Positions 11,305 to 22,282 of a stretch of 64,000 bases of DNA are shown one piece after another. Both the position numbers and the translations under genes were made by a program. Origin of the DNA: Galeopsis tetrahit (lineage: Eukaryota > Streptophyta > Magnoliopsida > Lamiales > Lamiaceae); the NCBI GenBank assembly GCA_963675135.1, contig OY776120.1, positions 16,892,001 to 16,956,000 of the forward strand, read 5' to 3'. Within the stretch, counting starts at the first letter, position 1. Every line of letters starts with the position of its first letter. The notes under the pieces were generated by a model that did not search any database, was not told where the DNA came from, and saw only the letters and a program-made list of their open reading frames with translations.

Positions 11305-11475
11305 AAAAATGAGAACCTGGGTTTCGAACCCAGGTCTCTAAGGCAACCAACACACACCCCCACCACTAGGCCACCAATATTCGCGATTTTTCGCTCCGGC
11401 TGGGTTTCGAACACAGGACCTCTCGGTCCTGTAGAGTTTTGGGCGCCCCTGTGTGCCATTTAGGCTAGGAGTTTT
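11305..11475 (-). repeat. Two tRNA-like modules inside the CACTA element
   Basis: On the minus strand, 11375-11308 reads box A-like TGGCCTAGTGGTGG and box B-like GGGTTCGAAACCC followed by an A-run. 11475-11390 reads TAGCCTAAATGGC and then GTGTTCGAAACCC. Both look like tRNA-derived SINE heads captured by the element. Cloverleaf stems are incomplete, so neither is called a tRNA gene. Confidence 0.4.
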
Positions 11476-11503
11476 AGTCGTCATGTTGTGAACACAATTA
11501 ATA

Positions 11504-12992
11504 TATATTCAATTTAATTTTAGTTTCAATTCTTTATTTCAATCCATTTTAAGTTTAATTGTTGCTTATTAAATTTAAATTGTCAAAGCATATCATAATT
11601 ATTTCTAAATGAGAATTAACTAAATTATAATGTTTTTCAAATTAAATAATTTAATTACGGTATCATTAATTAATTTACACTATTTAAATTTATTCTAATC
11701 TTCAATTCACAACATTATAATTACATACAACATTGAGTATAATTATTTTCGATTATACATGTAAATTTATTCTAATCACATCATTTAAATCCATTCTAAT
11801 TTTCAATTCATAACATTATAATTACATACAACATTGAGTATAATTATTTTCGATTATACATGTAAATTTATTCTAATCACATCATTTAAATTCATTCTAA
11901 TTTTCAATTCACAACATTATAATTACATACAACATTGAGTATAATTATTTTCGATTATACATGTAAATTTATTCTAATCACTTCATTTAAATCAATTCTA
12001 ATTTTCAATTCACAACATTATAATTACATATAACATTGAGTATAATTATTTTCGATTATACATGTAAATTTATTCTAATCACTTCATTTAAATTCATTCT
12101 AATTTTCAATTCACAACATTATAATTACATACAACATTGAGTACAATTATTTAATTTTCGATTATACATGTAAATTTATTCTAATCACTTCATTTAAATT
12201 CATTCTAATTTTCAATTCACTTATCCATTTAACCCTAAACCCTATACCCTAAACCCTAAACCCTATATTCAATTTAATTTTAGTTTCAATTCTTTATTTC
12301 AATCCATTTTAAGTTTAATTATTGCTTATTAAATTTAAATTGTCAAAGCATATCATAATTATTTCTAAATGAGAATTAACTAAATTATAATGTTTTTCAA
12401 ATTAAATAATTTAATTACGGTATCATTAATTAATTTACACTATTTAAATTTATTCTAATCTTCAATTCACAACATTATAATTACATACAACATTGAGTAT
12501 AATTATTTTCGATTATACATGTAAATTTATTCTAATCACATCATTTAAATTCATTCTAATTTTCAATTCACAACATTATAATTACATACAACATTGAGTA
12601 TAATTATTTTCGATTATACATGTAAATTTATTCTAATCACATCATTTAAAATCATTCTAATTTTCAATTCACAACATTATAATTACATACAACATACATT
12701 GAGTATAATTATTTTCGATTATACATGTAAATTTATTCTAATCACTTCATTTAAATTCATTCTAATTTTCAATTCATAACATTATAATTACATACAACAT
12801 TGAGTATAATTATTTTCGATTATACATGTAAATTTATTCTAATCACTTCATTTTAATTCATTCTAATTTTCAATTCACAACATTATAATTACATACAACA
12901 TTGAGTATAATTATTTAATTTTCGATTATACATGTAAATTTATTCTAATCACTTCATTTAAATTCATTCTAATTTTCAATTCACTTATCCAT
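11504..12992. repeat. About 730-bp direct duplication made of about 103-bp tandem units
   Basis: Copy 1 (11504-12230) and copy 2 (12264-12992) both start TATATTCAATTTAATTTTAG and end TTCAATTCACTTATCCATTT. Each contains about five head-to-tail units of roughly 103 bp (CATTATAATTACATACAACA...TTTTCGATTATACATGTAAA). High similarity between copies suggests a recent duplication. All open frames here are artefacts of the repeat. Confidence 0.9.
12231..12263. repeat. Interstitial telomere-like repeat
   Basis: Four imperfect copies of the plant telomere unit CCCTAAA (AACCCTAAACCCTATACCCT then AAACCCTAAACCC) placed exactly at the junction of the two copies of the large duplication. Confidence 0.8.
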
Positions 12993-13785
12993 TTTAATTG
13001 AATTAGGGCAACGGCAAAGGCAACGGGCCCACTGCCGTTGCCTTTTAGTGACTGGGGTCCCGTTACCAAATGGCAACGGGGCCCACTGCCGTCGCCTTTT
13101 GGCAACGGGCCTTATATGCCGTCGCCTTTTTGCAACGGGGCCCACTCCCGTTGCCTTATCCGTTGCCTTAAGGCAACGGCACCCGCCCCCGTCGCCTTTT
13201 TCCTTCCCGTTATTAATGCCGTTGCCTTTTGCTGTTGCCTTCTGGCCATTATTTTGTAGTGTTTTCTCTTATTATTATCATCTTCATTTTCATCACGGTT
13301 ATACTCGGCCTCATTTTCCATGATGTGGTGAATCTTGATCTTCTTTATATTCGACTGGAAATTCATCAGAGCGACCTTCTTTCCGAAAAAAGTTATGTAA
13401 TCCAGCACACTTGTGTTTGAAATGAGAACTTATGAATTGCAATTTGAAAATACCAAAAATTCAATTGCATTTCTGGGATGACGACCTTGACCACCAAAAT
13501 TATTTTTGGGGTGACGACCTTGACAACCAAAATCTTTTAGATGATATCGAACACCACGTAATGGCGAATTGACGTTGATTAAATATTATTGCTAACCTAA
13601 TGATGTCCGATATACTATAATTTTTAAAGAAAAAACATAAATTTAAAATATAGAGATGTAATATTTTTCACGATAATAATAATAATGGTGGTGAAGAATC
13701 TGTTTAGCACTCATAAATCCAATTCACAGAAGAAAAATATTTCACAATTCTTCACCTAATGTTGATAATTTCAAAAACAATTCAC

Positions 13786-14275
13786 GGGACAGCCACAAAA
13801 GCGCCCAGAATCAATTTCCAAACCACTCATTCAAAATAGCCGCCGTCGAGAAGGAGGTGGATTGCCCCAACTTTCCGGTCAAATAACTCACCAACTTGTA
13901 ACTTATTCAATAATAAACTAAAATTGATGAGGATGCTAAGACAAATGTCAAATCATAAAAATCAATTATACCTGTCGATTTGAAAGCCCGTCGTCGAAGA
14001 GAATCAAAATCAAGTTTCATCGACGGCGAATCGAAACTAAATCTGAATCCATCGCGAATCAATCGCCGATGAGGTAAAAAACGCAAAAAGAAACGGATCA
14101 AATTCATCATCAAAAATCGCAAAAAGAAACGATCAAATCGTCGGCGCCACCATCCTCATCAATCTCCGCCACTCACGCGGAGGCCAGCGTCTTGATTATT
14201 CAAGCAGTGTAGTTGGTGACGGCTGCAACCTCAAAAAACCCTAATGCCACCTCCATTTTAGGATTCTGAATATGA
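13786..14275 (-). pseudogene. Gene 5'-end-like fragment, unassigned
   Basis: GC-richer minus-strand stretch that looks like a plant 5' leader and first exon: AAACCCTAA-like leader motif (about 14243), then an ATG at about 14056 opening MDSDLVSIRRR and stopping at once, then a possible donor (GACAG/GTATAA near 13971). I cannot name the gene. A capture by a neighbouring transposon is possible but no terminal repeats were found. 13261-13785 holds AT-rich DNA with two direct copies of a 31-bp GGGATGACGACCTTGACCAC-type unit. Confidence 0.3.
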
Positions 14276-14464
14276 AGGGGTGAGTTTTGAAATGAGAAAT
14301 GATATAAGATTATATTATTATATTTAATTGTTAATTTAATAAAGAAAGGTTATAATAGAAATTTTGTAACTATTTTGGTCCAAATTGTTTTACTGAATTT
14401 TTTTGTCTTATTATTTTGTTTAAAAGACTTATGAATTATCTTAGTTTGTTAATAAACTCCTTTA

Positions 14465-14771
14465 TTTATATGAAAATTTGAAAAACATGCATATTGGAAT
14501 ACCAAAATCCCGTAAAAGAAGCAAAACACGTATATACCATAATTAGACGAAATCCTAGCGAATCTTACCAAAATTCAGAAGATATATAAAATTCTTTACA
14601 TAGAAATCCCCAGGGATCAATTTAGAAAATTTCAGAAATGAAATCCTTCCCATTTTAATATATATTTTTCTTCTTCTTTCTTATTTTCAAGCTTTTAACA
14701 ATTTTATTTGGTAATTCTCTTTTAATATTCTTATTTACATAAATATTTGTTAATAAATTTTACTTGTTTAA
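14465..14771. repeat. Second copy of the 7842-8320 segment
   Basis: Near-identical to the F-box upstream flank (GAAAAACATGCATATTGGAA ... TTTTACTTGTTTAA) but with a single, not triple, 85-bp unit. It continues beyond the Stowaway at 15041 with TATACTAA, matching the 8.3 kb copy. Confidence 0.85.
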
Positions 14772-14773
14772 TA

Positions 14774-15040
14774 CTTCCTTCGTCCCGAGATAATTTGCAT
14801 AGTTTGACCGACACGTTGATGTAAGATAAAAGAGGGGTATTTTAGATAATTTAATTAGGTGTAAAGTGAATTTGATGATGTGTAAAGTGAAATGTATGGA
14901 AAAAAAGAGTGACAAAATTGAAAATAAAATGATGTTGTGAGGTTATTAATTTTGAGGGGTATTTCAATATAAAGAGTGTGCAAGTAATTTTGGTACGTCC
15001 CAATAATGAAAGTGTGCAAGTAATCACAGGACGGAGGGAG
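14774..15040. mobile_element. Stowaway MITE
   Basis: 267-bp element with inverted ends CTTCCTTCGTCCCGAGA ... CAGGACGGAGGGAG and TA duplications at 14772-14773 and 15041-15042. The duplicated locus at 8310-8311 shows the same sequence without the element. Confidence 0.93.
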
Positions 15041-15164
15041 TATATACTAACTAGTGTAAAATCGTATTACGCGGGTTGAAATAAATTTATAATATATTTT
15101 AATTTATTAATAAAGAATTGCGCTAGTCTGATGTGAAATATTCAATATATATGCATTTCAGTCA

Positions 15165-15290
15165 TTCACACTCACATTCTTTATAAATACACCCACTGAC
15201 AGCTCAATTCACACTCATATTTTTTATAAATACATCCACTGGCAGCTTAATTCACACCCACACTTTCTATAAATACACACACTGGCAGAA
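15165..15290. repeat. Tandem repeat, three about 43-bp units
   Basis: TTCACACTCACATTCTTTAT...CCCACTGACAGCTCAA and two diverged copies head to tail. No gene recognised around it. Confidence 0.8.
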
Positions 15291-15568
15291 ATTGTACCTA
15301 GTCGTGTTCTCTGAGCAGTTTCCGGCCACCCTAGGCCGCAGCCGAACACTGCAATTTACGACGACCTTAATCTTTAAATATTTTCTATTTTTTAAAATAT
15401 TCTTTAATAATTATTATCGATCAAGGTTATTTTGTATTAGTAAATGCAATAATATATGTTATTATATGTTATAATGTGCGTTACTTAATCCATAAAATTA
15501 CTATAAAAAAAATACTATATAAAAGAATCAATATTACTATATAAAACTGTGTTATTACTACATGTAAT

Positions 15569-16226
15569 TAGGGGTGGGAATGGGCCAGGCTACCCAACAG
15601 AGGCCTACGTCTCGGCCTTTTAAAGCTCGCCTCGGCTCGGCTTGTTTAATAAACAAGCCAGGTTCAAGCTTTTTTAAAAGCCTTTTTAATTAAATAGACC
15701 GGGCTTGAGCTTTTTCGTAAGCCTTTTAAGCCCAACAGGCCGACCTATTTAACTCTATTTCTATATGTATAAATTTATAATATATAAAAATACAATATAT
15801 GATAATACATGATATGTGACACATAATAATTAATATTCAATATATGATGAGATTATCTTGAAGATATTATATAATTTTTTGTTTTATTTTTCTTTGTAAT
15901 AGTTAAAAATAATTTATATGAACATTTTCATTTGAGTATAATTTTATGGACCTTTTGATTAATTTTTATTGTTCTTATTTCTTCATATTGAGATTTAAAA
16001 AAGTTAGTTTTTTATGATTTAATGGTAATACAATAAAAAAATAATTTTGAATAACACTAAAAAGGTCTTTAAAAGGCTTTAGGGTCAGGCATATTTACTA
16101 AAAAGGTCAGACCTAACCTCTTAAAAAAACCTATAATAGGCCACAGGCCAGGCTTGAGCCCAAATATTATATACCAGGCCCAGACTTTTTTTTCTTAAGG
16201 CCCGGCCTGGCCTATTCCCACCCCTA
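15569..16226. mobile_element. hAT-type MITE
   Basis: 658-bp element with ends TAGGGGTGGGAATGGGCC ... GGCCTATTCCCACCCCTA and a perfect 8-bp target duplication CATGTAAT at 15561-15568 and 16227-16234, diagnostic of hAT transposition. The interior has GGCTTTTAAAAGCC-type inverted motifs and no transposase. Confidence 0.95.
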
Positions 16227-16234
16227 CATGTAAT

Positions 16235-17280
16235 AATGTGTTTAACTACATAAAAAATATATGTTACTACATGTTTGTTACTATATGTAACTTTATCAAA
16301 TGATTTGTATTACAATATGGTTATTGTGTTTACTACATGCGATAATATATGTTACTATGTATTATAATGCGAGTTACTGCATTAACAAAAACAAGTTACT
16401 AAATAAAAGAATTTGTATTATTATATAAAATAGTTTGTGTTATTACTACATAAAATAATGTGTGTTACTACATATTACAATTTGAATTACTACATTTAAT
16501 ATCCCGCGTTCGACAATAAAATAAAAGATTAAAAAATCACAGAAACTGGTAAAATAAACGGGTTAAAAAATTTGGTCAAAATTAAAAAACAGGCGGACTC
16601 GTTGACAAATAGATTAAGAATTAACCCAAATGAATTAACAATGGCCCAATAATATATATTTTCAGACCATTCAATGTTTTCACCCCAATTTACTTAATTA
16701 ATCAATATTGCATATAAATTTTTGTGTAAAAAATTATTTTTAAAACATATATAAAATTATTATTACATTAAAATATAAAAAAAATATTTTAACAATATAT
16801 ATTAGATTATATATATATAAATAAAATAATATTAATAGAATAGAGAATTAAAAATTTATTTATAAAAAAAAAACAATAAATGAAATTAAAGGAATATTAG
16901 TACAATTTTAAACTATAATAATTATTGCAGTAAATATTTGTGATTTAGTCAAAAAAAAATTGAATATCTAATTTATATTTAAATTCAAAATTAATAATAA
17001 ACTTAAAATTGTTTAACATTATATTGCTAATACTTAATAGGGGTCTTCTAAGGATATTCCAGATGTCGCCTAAACTATCAACAGTCCATTAATCTGAGCC
17101 ATCAGATCTGAAATCTAATGGCTTATATTTGATGACCTGCTACCTGTTGCACTTGGGGTCGTAGAATCCATCGTCTTGCATTGCACTTATTATCATTTTT
17201 TGTCGCCCTATCACACTTTTAAATTAAATTTAATAATTTTAAATACATAATTATAAATTTATCCTCACATAATTAATAAA
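16235..17280. other. AT-rich spacer with TTACTACATGT-type short repeats
   Basis: 15420-15560 and 16235-16500 form one degenerate array of TTACTACATGTAATAATGTG-like units, split by the hAT MITE. The remainder to 17280 shows no gene. Confidence 0.5.
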
Positions 17281-17289
17281 AAAATTAAT

Positions 17290-17425
17290 GGGGAACTTAC
17301 AGCCAAGGTCATGATTTTGAGTTTTATTACAACTCACACACTTTTGTCTAAAAATGGCAGCCAGGTACACAAAATGAGGTAAACTTCCAATTCTACCCTT
17401 CTACTCACGCGCGTATTAATTGTAC
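17290..17425 (+). repeat. MULE left terminal inverted repeat
   Basis: Pairs with the reverse complement of 25530-25662 at roughly 60-65 percent identity; best-kept blocks are ACAGCCAAG, CTACCC/TTACCCC and ACTCACGCGC. The divergence suggests an old family or relaxed terminal repeats. Confidence 0.75.
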
Positions 17426-17669
17426 TCAACTATGCACAAGTCCAATCAATTCAAAGCCGTCTACTGTAGACTGTCTTGTCCAACACCTTTGCGTTTATCA
17501 ACTTTCGTTCCACACGCCATTAATCCAATACTCAAGTTCATTGACAATGCAATATCTCCAGCTGCCGAAGTTCAATTAACAGGAGAATAACTCCCAATTT
17601 TCGTAGAATAGAGGAGATATTTTGAATTGGCTTTTCGAACAAACAATTAAATTTTTCATTGGGCAGAAG

Positions 17670-20239
17670 ATGGTGTCAAAAAAAATTGCTAAGACGGTTA
17701 GCGTGTCTAAGGGTACCTAAAAAAAGGCGTCGAAGAAGAAATCAGGTAAGCCGATTATCACTTGTAGATACAATGATAAAAGATTTCTGTTCGCTAGGGC
17801 TGTTCTGTAATTTTTTCGTTTAATTTTTTTTGTTTTGTAGGTAAAAGGAAGCTTGTTGATTCAGAGACTACCTCGAAGGACACAAACTCAGTTTTAACAT
17901 TCAAATTATGTATATATTTCACTTGAAACAGCTTGAAGATTCTGAACACATTTCGGTGACAATTGGTTATTAATATTTGAAACAATAGAACTATCCCAGA
18001 GTCGAAAAAAGAAAAAGAAAGTCGACGATTCTAGTACTTCTGAAAGTTCTGAAGGTTAGTGTATGAGAAAATTAATATATTAGCTTATTCGTATTCTAAT
18101 ATGTGCATATGTTGATGACTGATTTATGATATTTGAATTTAGAATCTGATGATGAGTCTAGTGATTCTCAAAATGTAATGAGATATTCCACGACGGATGA
18201 TAGTAGCGGGGATGAAAAAGTCAAAAAGATAATTCCAAAAAGACCAAGAAACTGCTTTGGTTAGTATCCAAATTGTTAACAAATTATGCCATATGTTACT
18301 ATACAGTTAATTCCAGTCACAAAATGTACGATTTGCAGGTAGGATTGGTGCTGGGTTTGGGCAGACAAAAACTTGCTATCGCTCTAATCTTAGGACATTA
18401 AGTAAAGAGATTAATCGTCTTAAATTTGATGAAAGCATAGTTGAGTGTATGAGGAGGACGCCGTTTTGGTTATTCTTTGATAGCATTTATGGGAAAGTGG
18501 ATAAGGACTTACTAAAAAGAACCAAAAAAAGTGAAAGTGATATAATGAAGATTATAAAATGTTATGACTACGAAACTGAAACGTTTTTGATAGGTAGGGA
18601 AATGTTAGAACTAGCAAATAGAGATGCACAATTGATTTTTGGTATCTTAGGTGGTAGAGAGAAAATACCATTAAAGGATACGGTCGTGGAGTTGCCAGAT
18701 TGGGTTAAGCGTTGTTTTAAACATGAACTGGCAGCAGAAGGAAAGAATGTTGGTGTTAATAAGTTAGTTATGTACAAGAAGCTAATACTTTGCAAGACTG
18801 AAGCTGTTATGAAGGATGCGGAATCAGTACACAGAGCAACAGACGTAGCAAGACTACTAATTTGTTATATGCTGGCTATAATGTTTTATACTAACAAGAA
18901 CTGTCCTGTTTCTCTCCACATTACTTGTTACTTGGAAAAATTTGACAAAATTTGTGAATATGACTGGTCTAATCTGATTGTTGAGATGTTGAAGAAGCAG
19001 TTGAAAACAAGAAAAAATTTAAGGATTGAGGTTGCGCTGTTATGCTTCCGGTACGCTTTTATTTAAAAGAAACTCTTTAAATGTTCAGAGCTTACTAGTA
19101 CATTATATGACTAATACGTTATATAATTTTACCCGTTTTTATATTATACGTTGCATAAAAGTACTGGTTGTACGAGCATGTAGCATTGTTGAAGGCAGAC
19201 CGAAGTGTTCAGATACCCAGGTATCGAAAATGGAATTTGTCTAAATTAAGTAAGCTGATTCAAGAATCGAAGTGGTCAAAGAAAGTTGAGGTCCTGTTTT
19301 TTAACTATACGTAATTTGATATTAGATTTTATTCGTAAGACTGTCCATAAGATTCTCATTGTGTGTTCATGTATTATAATACAGATTAGAAAGAAAATAT
19401 TGAAGGTTACGTCTAAGGAGAAGGAAACATTTAGACAAATGCTCAAATTTAGAGAGACTGATGTAAAAACACATATGGGCGTTGAAGATGATGGGTTTAA
19501 GGAGCCGTACAACAATGGCGGAGAAGATGTAGGTGATTCAAAGGCTAGTAGAGGTGATGAGAATGCACTGTCAGACAACTGCGTAATGATTGAAGAGAGA
19601 GCACGAGCCAAAGTAGCTTCAGACCAGATTGCGCGTATTATGATGGATTTGCAGTCCAATATAGATAGAGATGGTATTTATAATGGAGAGGTTAGAGAGG
19701 ATGTAGTTATTGGGGAAAGGGTTGATAGTGCCGGTTGTAATAACATTAAGGATTATAGTAACATACATATTGATAGTTGTCCTGAAGAGAAGCAGAATTT
19801 CAATCCAGATAAATTTTACGAAGAGCTGCATTCAAAAGAGCAGGCGATTCAGTTAAAGTTGAAAGAGATGGAGTGTGACTTGATGTTGAAGGATAAAAAG
19901 CTGTTTGAGCTGGAGTTCACTGTGAATAAATTGAAACAAGAAGCCGAGGATGACTTGATGATGAAAGACAAAAAGATAATGGAGCTGAAGTTGGCAGTGA
20001 GTGAATTGAAACAAAAACCCGAGAGTGAATTCATGATAAAAGATGAAAAGATACTTGAGTTGGAGTTGGTAGTGAGTAAATTGAAACAAGAAGCCAACAT
20101 GAATTCCCATACAAGGACACTACCACAAGAACCCCATTATGAAGATGAAAAAAATATTGAAGATACTCTTTACAATGACATTGATCAGGGGTTGGGGGAC
20201 AACAGTGGTAATGAAACAATTGACAATGGATCGACATGA
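17670..20239 (+). CDS. MULE accessory gene: basic N-terminus, DUF1985-like region, coiled coil
   Basis: Spliced gene inside the MULE. A frame-consistent model is 17670-17745, 17841-17890, 18000-18054, 18143-18259, 18339-19030, 19162-19290 and 19385-20239 (657 residues). All introns are GT-AG and phases match. The 19030 donor is chosen because it keeps the frame. The N-terminus is Lys/Arg- and Ser/Glu-rich (nuclear signals such as RKKKKK). Next comes a domain with RTPFWLFF, FLIGREMLEL, DAQLIFGI and WLYEHV blocks. This resembles DUF1985/plant-mobile-domain proteins common in plant MULEs; I infer this by pattern only. Residues beyond about 500 hold three 28-residue KDKKxxELExxVxxLKQE heptad repeats, a likely coiled coil. 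An in-frame TAA at codon 17 (17718-17720) would force a start at ATG 18178. Role unknown; it may be a transposition cofactor. Confidence 0.6.
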
Positions 20240-20484
20240 AAGATAGCCGAAGTGAATTCCTGTAAGGAATTGGTGAAATATGTTGACATACAAGTGGAAC
20301 ATTTGAAAAGGGCAGCCAACCATCCTAGTCCAAGCACAATCACCAGAGTTGTAAAGCGTAGAACTCAAAAAGACGAGAGGAAAGCAAAAAAAAAAAGCAC
20401 TCCTGATACTGAGTCGGGTGGAATTTACACGTTTTAGAGGCACATGTGAAGCGTATTTTGATGTAGATTTCATTGATTTATGGT
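20240..20484 (+). other. Possible extra coding segment of the MULE accessory gene
   Basis: An open frame at 20252-20437 is rich in basic residues (VVKRRTQKDERKAKKK) and follows the stop at 20239 by 12 bases in another frame. A further frame (EFTRFRGTCEAYFDVDFIDLW) runs into the LTR-like insertion. These may be downstream exons or frameshifted continuation. No domain recognised. Confidence 0.35.
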
Positions 20485-21509
20485 GTGAATATGATGATTT
20501 GAGCCAAAATGAGGGAAAGGTTGTGTTTTGTCGATTTTGTAGGAAATACGATAGAATTTGGAGCAAAACACCAACCATACTTCACTGGATCGAGAAGAGG
20601 AGTGCACCAATGGATTCATCTCGAAAAATTGAGTGGAATAGCCTAAAGAATCGAGTCAATCGGACAACCGAGGCAAAAGATATGCACGAAACAAATTTGG
20701 AGTGCCTAGCAACTCGGCCGAGCCAACCAACTCGGCCGAGCCCTTGATCAAGGCAGATTCTGGAACCAAGTTCCATCCGGCCGAGCTAGCTGATCCGACC
20801 GAGTGTCAGGAAAAGTTTGGAGAGACAACTCGACCGAGTTGGACCACTCGGCCGAGCTACTGAACGATGCAATAGCTTGGAAATTCCATTCTCTACCACA
20901 TTTTAGACTAAGCTTTCTCTTTCTCTCTCTTTTTAGTTAGTTATTTCATTTGATTTTTGTAATTTGATTATGTTAACTCTTGGCTAAACACATTTGGTTC
21001 TAAGGCTTTGTAAACATTGGGATTGAAGTTTATGCATTAATTTCTTACTTTAAATGGTGGTTGTCTCTTATTTGCATGTTTAATTCTCATTTGGAAGCAT
21101 GTTGTTATTGACCATGATGATTTGCTTAATTCATTTTTAATTAGGATAATATTGAAAGATTTATTCTATTAATCGTATGCAAGCATGCAACCCGATATTA
21201 TTATGATCTCGAGAGAGGATTAGTTATCGGAGAGGGAATTAAATGATCTTAGGGGCTATTTTAGGTAGTGTGATGTTTGTGATGTAGAAATACGAACTTG
21301 TGTTGCATGTTCCTTTGGATTAGTTGTATCGAGAGATTGATTAATCCTTCTTTAGTGATCAACCCTATAAAAGAGCAACCTTAATTGCCATTCGAATGAG
21401 TTATAAATCATAAACGGACATCTTAGTGTTGCAAATGCCTTGGAACCTACCTTCTCTTAATTGAGTTGTCATTCGTATTTTCTCTCGTTAGTGTATATAA
21501 CAATTGCCA
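20485..21509 (+). mobile_element. LTR-like insertion nested in the MULE
   Basis: About 1.0 kb without coding capacity. It resembles a Gypsy LTR: it carries several CTCGGCCGAG palindromes (20717-20860) like those in the LTR at 61615-63541, ends in CA (21508-21509), and is flanked by ATGGT at 20480-20484 and 21510-21514. The left terminus lacks a clean TG, so exact limits are tentative. Probably a solo LTR. Confidence 0.5.
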
Positions 21510-21720
21510 ATGGTTACTACATACTTTCAAGTTTAAATATGGTGTAGTAAAACACCTTCAAGATTGGTTTAGCATCCAATCATCAGACAAACATAAACAG
21601 AATACAGAATAGTCAATGGTTACTACATTCTTTCGAGTTTAAATATGGTGTAGTAAAACGCCTTCAAGATTGGTTTAGCATCCAATCATCATACAAATAT
21701 AAACAGAATACAAAATATAA
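21510..21720. repeat. Tandem duplication, two about 105-bp units
   Basis: TGGTTACTACATACTTTCAA ... CAGAATAGTCAA is followed by a second copy at 21615 with about 90 percent identity, immediately right of the LTR-like insertion. Confidence 0.8.
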
Positions 21721-21862
21721 ACAAGGGAGCTCGACTATAGTGTACAAAATTAAGTAAAAAACAATTTACAATCCAATACGCATATAAAAAACTAGACTAC
21801 TTCATAGACAAGTCACAAGATAGAAACATTAGAATACGGATCTAACACAAAGTTTTGTAATA

Positions 21863-22282
21863 TTACATTATCTTGAATGCAATAAACAAGCATATATACA
21901 GGAGAAATGACACAATTAGTAAGATGCAGAGAAGCATGTTATGAACTTCTTGACCACCACCGACATGACGAACTTTTTCTGGAAATGCAGCGAAGGCTGG
22001 AAGGGTAGTTTCATGTAGCGGGTTGGAAAGAGAAGTGGATTCCCCAATATGGGAAACACTACCAGCACGAGCGTCCCTCGCAGTACAGATCCCACCTTGA
22101 ACTTCAGTACTCCGAGAACACCAATGCGAAAAACCATGGATGCTGCATCTGTAATAAAATCTTCCAGGGTTCGCATCAGACTTGGATCTCCGTACATGGG
22201 CAGGTACACCACAGTTTCGACAGTAGGACACACCAAACAGGGCACCCAAGTCAGTTGGGGGAGAAGAAGTGCTATCAGACAT
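21863..22282 (-). CDS. GRF-type zinc-finger protein with C-terminal membrane segment
   Basis: Single-exon frame of 139 residues from ATG 22282. Residues 21-55 form a GRF-like zinc finger with Cys21, Cys24, Cys46, His49 and Cys55 around NPGRFYYRC; GRF fingers bind single-stranded nucleic acid in several DNA repair proteins. The last 24 residues (LLCILLIVSFLLYICLFIAF) form one hydrophobic helix that would anchor the protein in a membrane. It lies within the MULE, about 590 bases 3' of the transposase on the same strand. GRF-fingered short proteins are known companions of plant transposons, but function here is inference. No lesion is seen. Confidence 0.75.
   Translation of the reverse strand: MSDSTSSPPTDLGALFGVSYCRNCGVPAHVRRSKSDANPGRFYYRCSIHGFSHWCSRSTEVQGGICTARDARAGSVSHIGESTSLSNPLHETTLPAFAAFPEKVRHVGGGQEVHNMLLCILLIVSFLLYICLFIAFKIM

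Larger units (their letters stand above)
11018..13261. mobile_element. Non-autonomous CACTA (En/Spm-type) element
   Basis: 2,244-bp element starting CACCACAAAAAATTGCC and ending GGCCATTATTTTGTAGTG, i.e. CACTACAAAA-type terminal inverted repeats, with a 3-bp target duplication TTT at 11015-11017 and 13262-13264. Both subterminal regions (11050-11290 and 13005-13245) are packed with the motif GGCAACGG/CCGTTGCC in both orientations, as expected for transposase-binding repeats of this superfamily. The interior has no transposase; it is an AT-rich duplicated array. The GC-rich ends contrast sharply with the AT-rich core. Confidence 0.9.

Noticed and set aside
11038..11341. Overlapping frames at both CACTA ends (also 13038-13323)
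   Set aside because: They only reflect the GC-rich subterminal GGCAACGG repeats and are open in several frames at once.
11308..11375. Possible functional tRNA gene
   Set aside because: Box B is good, but acceptor and anticodon stems do not form; it is kept as a SINE-like relic.
12594..12779. 61-residue repetitive frame
   Set aside because: It is a by-product of the 103-bp tandem repeat.
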